DNA from: Pelotomaculum sp.
Lineage (GTDB): Bacteria; Bacillota; Desulfotomaculia; Desulfotomaculales; Pelotomaculaceae
DNA: 7,811 nucleotides
NCBI GenBank assembly: GCA_003489345.1
Contig: DNIT01000119.1
Coordinates: forward strand, 11,932 to 19,742
Direction: 5' to 3'
Shown: piece by piece, positions 5,523 to 7,811 of the stretch
Layout: each line of letters starts with the position of its first letter
How positions within the stretch are numbered: position 1 is the first letter of the stretch
Notes under the pieces: model-generated
What the model was told of the DNA's origin: nothing
The model's database searches: none
The model's input: only the letters and a program-made list of their open reading frames with translations
Program-made: the position numbers and the translations under genes

Positions 5523-6383
5523 TCACACCCCGTCGCATAACCTGGCCACTACCAGCCTGTCCAGACCCGCCAGGTCTTTGACGATCTCTGCTTCCCAACC
5601 GGTTTCTAACAGCTTCAGCATATCCCTGGCCTGGTCGAAACCGATTTCCAGCAAGAGCAAACCGCCCTTTTTTAATAGTACGGCGGCTGTGGGGATAAGC
5701 CGCCTGTAAAGTTCCAAGCCGTCCTTTCCCCCGTCCAAAGCCAGCACGGGCTCAAATTGCCGGACGCTACGGGGGAGCCCGGCAAGTTCATCTGAGGATA
5801 TATACGGCAGGTTGGCCGCGATTAAGTCCGCCCCTGCGACAGGGACAATACCTGCCAGCGGCTCTAAAAGGTTGCCCTGGTAAAACCGCACGCGTGCTCC
5901 CACACCGTGCCTGACTGCGTTATCCCCGGCCACATCAAGCGCTTCCCCTGAGCAGTCGGTGGCATAAACGATACTCTCCGGCAAAAAAGAAGCCAGGCTG
6001 ACCGCTATCGCCCCGCTGCCGGTACCGACATCGATCACCAGCGGCGCCGGCGGGAGCAGCGCCAGGGCTGTTTCCACCAGCAGTTCCGTCTCAGGCCTGG
6101 GTATTAAAACGGAGGGGGCGACCTTAAAGTCCAAATCCATAAATTCTTTGCAACCAGTAAGATAAGCCACGGGCTCTCCAAGACACCGCCGCCCGACCAG
6201 CTCCCAAAAACATTTTTCCGCATGAGCCGGAAGAGTACATTCCCATTCCCGGTATAATCCGGCCCGGTCGAGGCCGGCGACATGGGATAACAGCACTTCG
6301 GAATCCAGAGCCGGCGCGGCCCCCTCCGCCTTTTGCAATTTTCTTCTGGCTTTCTGGAGGATCTGTCTTATTGTTTGGGACAA
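5523..6383 (-). CDS. prmC: Peptide chain release factor N5-glutamine methyltransferase
   Basis: A 286-residue class I SAM-dependent methyltransferase that methylates the GGQ glutamine of RF1/RF2 in the cytoplasm. An N-terminal helical domain (about 1-75) precedes the Rossmann domain. Visible motifs are IPRPETE (94-100), the SAM loop D118-V-G-T-G-S-G124, acidic D143 after the second strand (YATDCSG), and the substrate-glutamine motif at 191-194. The last reads N-L-P-Y instead of the usual N-P-P-Y. EPVLALDGGKDGL (211-223) is also family-typical. The start is TTG at 6383-6381 with TGAGGA 7 nt upstream; no in-frame ATG is near and the resulting N-terminus aligns well by eye. It sits downstream of prfA, whose product it modifies, but the two are separated by 150 nt holding repeat element A rather than the tight spacing common elsewhere. 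Confidence 0.95.
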   Translation of the reverse strand: MSQTIRQILQKARRKLQKAEGAAPALDSEVLLSHVAGLDRAGLYREWECTLPAHAEKCFWELVGRRCLGEPVAYLTGCKEFMDLDFKVAPSVLIPRPETELLVETALALLPPAPLVIDVGTGSGAIAVSLASFLPESIVYATDCSGEALDVAGDNAVRHGVGARVRFYQGNLLEPLAGIVPVAGADLIAANLPYISSDELAGLPRSVRQFEPVLALDGGKDGLELYRRLIPTAAVLLKKGGLLLLEIGFDQARDMLKLLETGWEAEIVKDLAGLDRLVVARLCDGV

Positions 6384-6390
6384 GTTACAT

Positions 6391-6396
6391 TCCTCA
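6391..6396 (-). promoter_or_regulatory. Shine-Dalgarno that fixes the prmC TTG start
   Basis: TGAGGA on the minus strand lies 7 nt before the TTG at 6383-6381. No ATG or GTG is available in frame nearby. Confidence 0.65.
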
Positions 6397-6427
6397 GCTA
6401 TGTGTATATTTAGGTTCGTTCCACACG

Positions 6428-6443
6428 CCGCTATCGCGGCGCC
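6428..6443. repeat. GC-rich inverted repeat upstream of prmC
   Basis: CGCCGC-TATC-GCGGCG, a perfect 6-bp stem with a 4-nt loop, between repeat element A and the prmC ribosome-binding site. There is no T-run on the minus strand, so it is not a clear terminator; it may belong to the same insertion as element A. Confidence 0.45.
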
Positions 6444-6453
6444 ACGTATCCTG

Positions 6454-6515
6454 AAAATACCAGGTGATGCAGGTGAAACGGCGCGCCAGCGCCGGACTTG
6501 TGTGACGAATGCAAC
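6454..6515. repeat. Intergenic repeat element, copy A (prfA-prmC gap)
   Basis: The counterpart of copy B at 4126-4207. The 25-base core (6480-6504) differs from B at two bases only, both in the loop of the hairpin GGCGC-GCCA-GCGCC (6480-6493). The GCAGGTG block (6469-6475) and the ATGCA end are also shared. It lacks the extra hairpin seen in B. It lies just after the prfA stop and explains the unusually wide prfA-prmC spacing. Confidence 0.7.
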
Positions 6516-6533
6516 ATTTGTGAAAATGAATTA

Positions 6534-7601
6534 TCAGTTATCCTGTTTTAAACGCTCAGCCTGGTCGGTGGTAACCAGGGTATCGATAATCTCATCCAGG
6601 TCACCCAGCAAAACCGTATCAAGACGGTGCAGGGTCAACCCAACCCGGTGGTCGGTCACCCTGTTTTGCGGAAAATTATAGGTGCGGATGCGCTCGCTGC
6701 GATCTCCGGAGCCCACCATGGATTTTCTGGTTGTGGACATCTTTTGCTGGCGCTCTTCCTCGGCGCGGTCAAGTAAGCGCGCCATAAGCACTTTCATAGC
6801 TTTATCCTTGTTTTTATGCTGGGACTTTTCGTCCTGCATGGAGACGACGATCCCGCTCGGCAGGTGGGTAATGCGTACGGCAGACTGGGTGGTATTGACA
6901 GACTGGCCGCCGTGCCCGGACGCGCAGAAAACATCGATGCGCAGGTCGTTGGGATCGATATCGATATCGACTTCCTCGGCCTCAGGCAATACGGCCACAG
7001 TGGCGGCAGACGTGTGAATACGCCCCCCGGACTCGGTGCTGGGGATCCGCTGTACGCGGTGCACCCCGCTTTCAAACTTGAGGCGGCTGTATGCGCCTTT
7101 TCCGTTAATAAGAAAAATAATTTCTTTAAAACCCCCGATGTCGGTGGGATTGTTGTCAAGCACCTCGGTATGCCACCCCTGCCGCTCGGCATAGCGGGAG
7201 TACATGCGGAACAAGTCTGCGGCAAATAGTCCCGCCTCTTCACCACCGGTACCGGCACGCACCTCAACAATCACGTTTTTGTCGTCATTGGGGTCTTTGG
7301 GCAGCAGCAGCAATTTGAGGCGCTGTTCCAGCTCATCTTTTTTAGGCGTAAGTTCTTCCAGTTCAAGCTGGGCCATTTCCCGCATTTCGGCGTCTGCATC
7401 CTCCGCCAGGAGGGCCTTGGCTTCCTGCATTTCCTTGTTTATTTTCTTATATTCCCGGTATACGTTAACCACGCCGGTCAGGTCGGAATGGCTTTTTACG
7501 TACTGTTGCCAGAGAGGAAGATCTGCCATTACTTCAGGGTTCCCGATCAGGGTACCCAATTCTTCATACCTTTCCTCCAGGCTGGCTAATTTATTTAACA
7601 T
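6534..7601 (-). CDS. prfA: Peptide chain release factor 1 (RF1)
   Basis: A 355-residue class I release factor that reads UAG/UAA in the ribosomal A site and triggers peptide release. The N-terminal domain 1 (1-100) is helical. VRAGTGGEEAG (114-124) opens domain 2. The anticodon-like tripeptide is P187-S-T189 in HRVQRIPSTESGGRIHTSA: PxT marks RF1, where RF2 would carry SPF. The catalytic loop is G231-G-Q233 in GHGGQSVN, and Q233 is the residue PrmC methylates. The C-terminal segment SERIRTYNFPQNRVTDHR is family-typical. The start is ATG at 7601-7599 with a strong AAGGAGGG Shine-Dalgarno 8 nt upstream. It overlaps the end of the preceding yqhQ gene by 11 nt, so translation is probably coupled. 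It ends in tandem UGA-UAA; the first stop is an RF2 codon, not read by RF1 itself. Confidence 0.98.
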   Translation of the reverse strand: MLNKLASLEERYEELGTLIGNPEVMADLPLWQQYVKSHSDLTGVVNVYREYKKINKEMQEAKALLAEDADAEMREMAQLELEELTPKKDELEQRLKLLLLPKDPNDDKNVIVEVRAGTGGEEAGLFAADLFRMYSRYAERQGWHTEVLDNNPTDIGGFKEIIFLINGKGAYSRLKFESGVHRVQRIPSTESGGRIHTSAATVAVLPEAEEVDIDIDPNDLRIDVFCASGHGGQSVNTTQSAVRITHLPSGIVVSMQDEKSQHKNKDKAMKVLMARLLDRAEEERQQKMSTTRKSMVGSGDRSERIRTYNFPQNRVTDHRVGLTLHRLDTVLLGDLDEIIDTLVTTDQAERLKQDN

Positions 7602-7811
7602 TATAATTGCCCTCCTTCAGCACTGCCCCGAGAGCAGCAATGGCCACCTCCACCTGGGCATCGTCCGGTTGACCGGTAGTCAGTTTTTGCAGCCACAGGC
7701 CGGGCGCTATGAAAAAGCGGCATAACGGTGTAGTAGCATACTTACCGGACAATTTAAGCGCTTCGTATGAAATTCCGGCCACAAGCGGCAGCAGCAGGAC
7801 CCGGGATAGGA
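7591..7811 (-). CDS. yqhQ: DUF1385 membrane protein (YqhQ family), C-terminal fragment cut by window edge
   Basis: The last 72 complete codons of a gene that runs off the right edge. The frame is open through 7811, and the segment reads LSRVLLLPLVAGISYEALKL, then PGLWLQKLTTGQPDDAQVEV, a strong match from memory to the C-terminus of YqhQ/DUF1385 proteins. An internal GTG at 7782 could be mistaken for a start, but the family sequence continues upstream of it, so the gene is partial. The family is a multi-pass membrane protein of unclear function. In many Clostridia it lies between rpmE and prfA, which fits here. The stop (TAA, 7593-7591) lies inside prfA, giving an 11-nt overlap. The family call is firm; the function is not. 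Confidence 0.85.
   Translation of the reverse strand, partial: LSRVLLLPLVAGISYEALKLSGKYATTPLCRFFIAPGLWLQKLTTGQPDDAQVEVAIAALGAVLKEGNYNVK

Noticed and set aside
6794..7270. Minus-strand ORF of 158 codons inside prfA in another frame
   Set aside because: It overlaps the conserved GGQ and PxT regions of prfA completely and has no plausible start signal or family.
7591..7782. Self-contained 63-residue gene starting at GTG 7782
   Set aside because: The frame is open to the window edge and the upstream residues (LSRVLLLPL) continue the YqhQ family sequence, so this is the 3' end of a longer gene.
1..7811. CRISPR array, tRNA/rRNA gene, transposase, prophage or toxin-antitoxin pair
   Set aside because: Read through on both strands, no spaced direct repeats, tRNA-like cloverleaf, transposase motif or paired small toxin/antitoxin genes were found. 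MazG-like here is a hydrolase, unrelated to the MazF toxin.

Overview
All genes in this window are read from the minus strand, so transcription runs from high to low coordinates. Gene content and order point to an anaerobic, spore-forming-type Firmicute of the class Clostridia, plausibly Peptococcaceae/Desulfotomaculia (Pelotomaculum- or Desulfotomaculum-like). The reasons are moderately GC-rich DNA, strong GGAGG-type Shine-Dalgarno sites, frequent TTG/GTG starts, and a YqhQ-prfA-prmC-ywlC-mntP-ywlE-rpiB-glyA order that parallels the prfA-to-glyA stretch of Bacillus subtilis. The genus assignment is an inference from memory, not a database result.

Right part (about 5520-7811): the C-terminal end of a DUF1385/YqhQ membrane-protein gene overlaps the start of prfA (release factor RF1). 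It is followed by prmC, whose product methylates the GGQ glutamine of RF1. Middle (about 2450-5390): a Sua5-type threonylcarbamoyl-AMP synthase (t6A tRNA modification), an MntP-type manganese exporter, a YwlE-type protein-arginine phosphatase, and ribose-5-phosphate isomerase B. Left part (1-2430): glyA (serine hydroxymethyltransferase), a comEB-type dCMP deaminase, a short MazG-like nucleotide pyrophosphohydrolase with its own promoter, and the first 13 complete codons of a wecB-type UDP-GlcNAc 2-epimerase cut by the window edge.

The genes fall into translation termination (prfA/prmC), tRNA modification (ywlC), metal and phosphoprotein homeostasis (mntP/ywlE), and sugar-phosphate, one-carbon and pyrimidine nucleotide supply (rpiB/glyA/comEB/MazG-like). 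GlyA charges the folate pool used to make dTMP, and dCMP deaminase supplies the dUMP substrate for that step.

I see no novel multi-gene system; the coding content is housekeeping. The unexplained signal is in the intergenic DNA. Two related 60-80 bp elements lie in the prfA-prmC and ywlC-mntP gaps. Their core hairpin keeps its stem and differs only in the loop. Other such features are a tandem heptamer array after glyA, competing inverted repeats ahead of rpiB, and a perfect 14-bp palindrome against the glyA ribosome-binding site. No gap exceeds 300 bases. The longest are 4056-4279 (224 bases, holds element B) and 438-603 (166 bases, holds a hairpin and a promoter). In 5390-5522 I see nothing beyond a doubtful small ORF.
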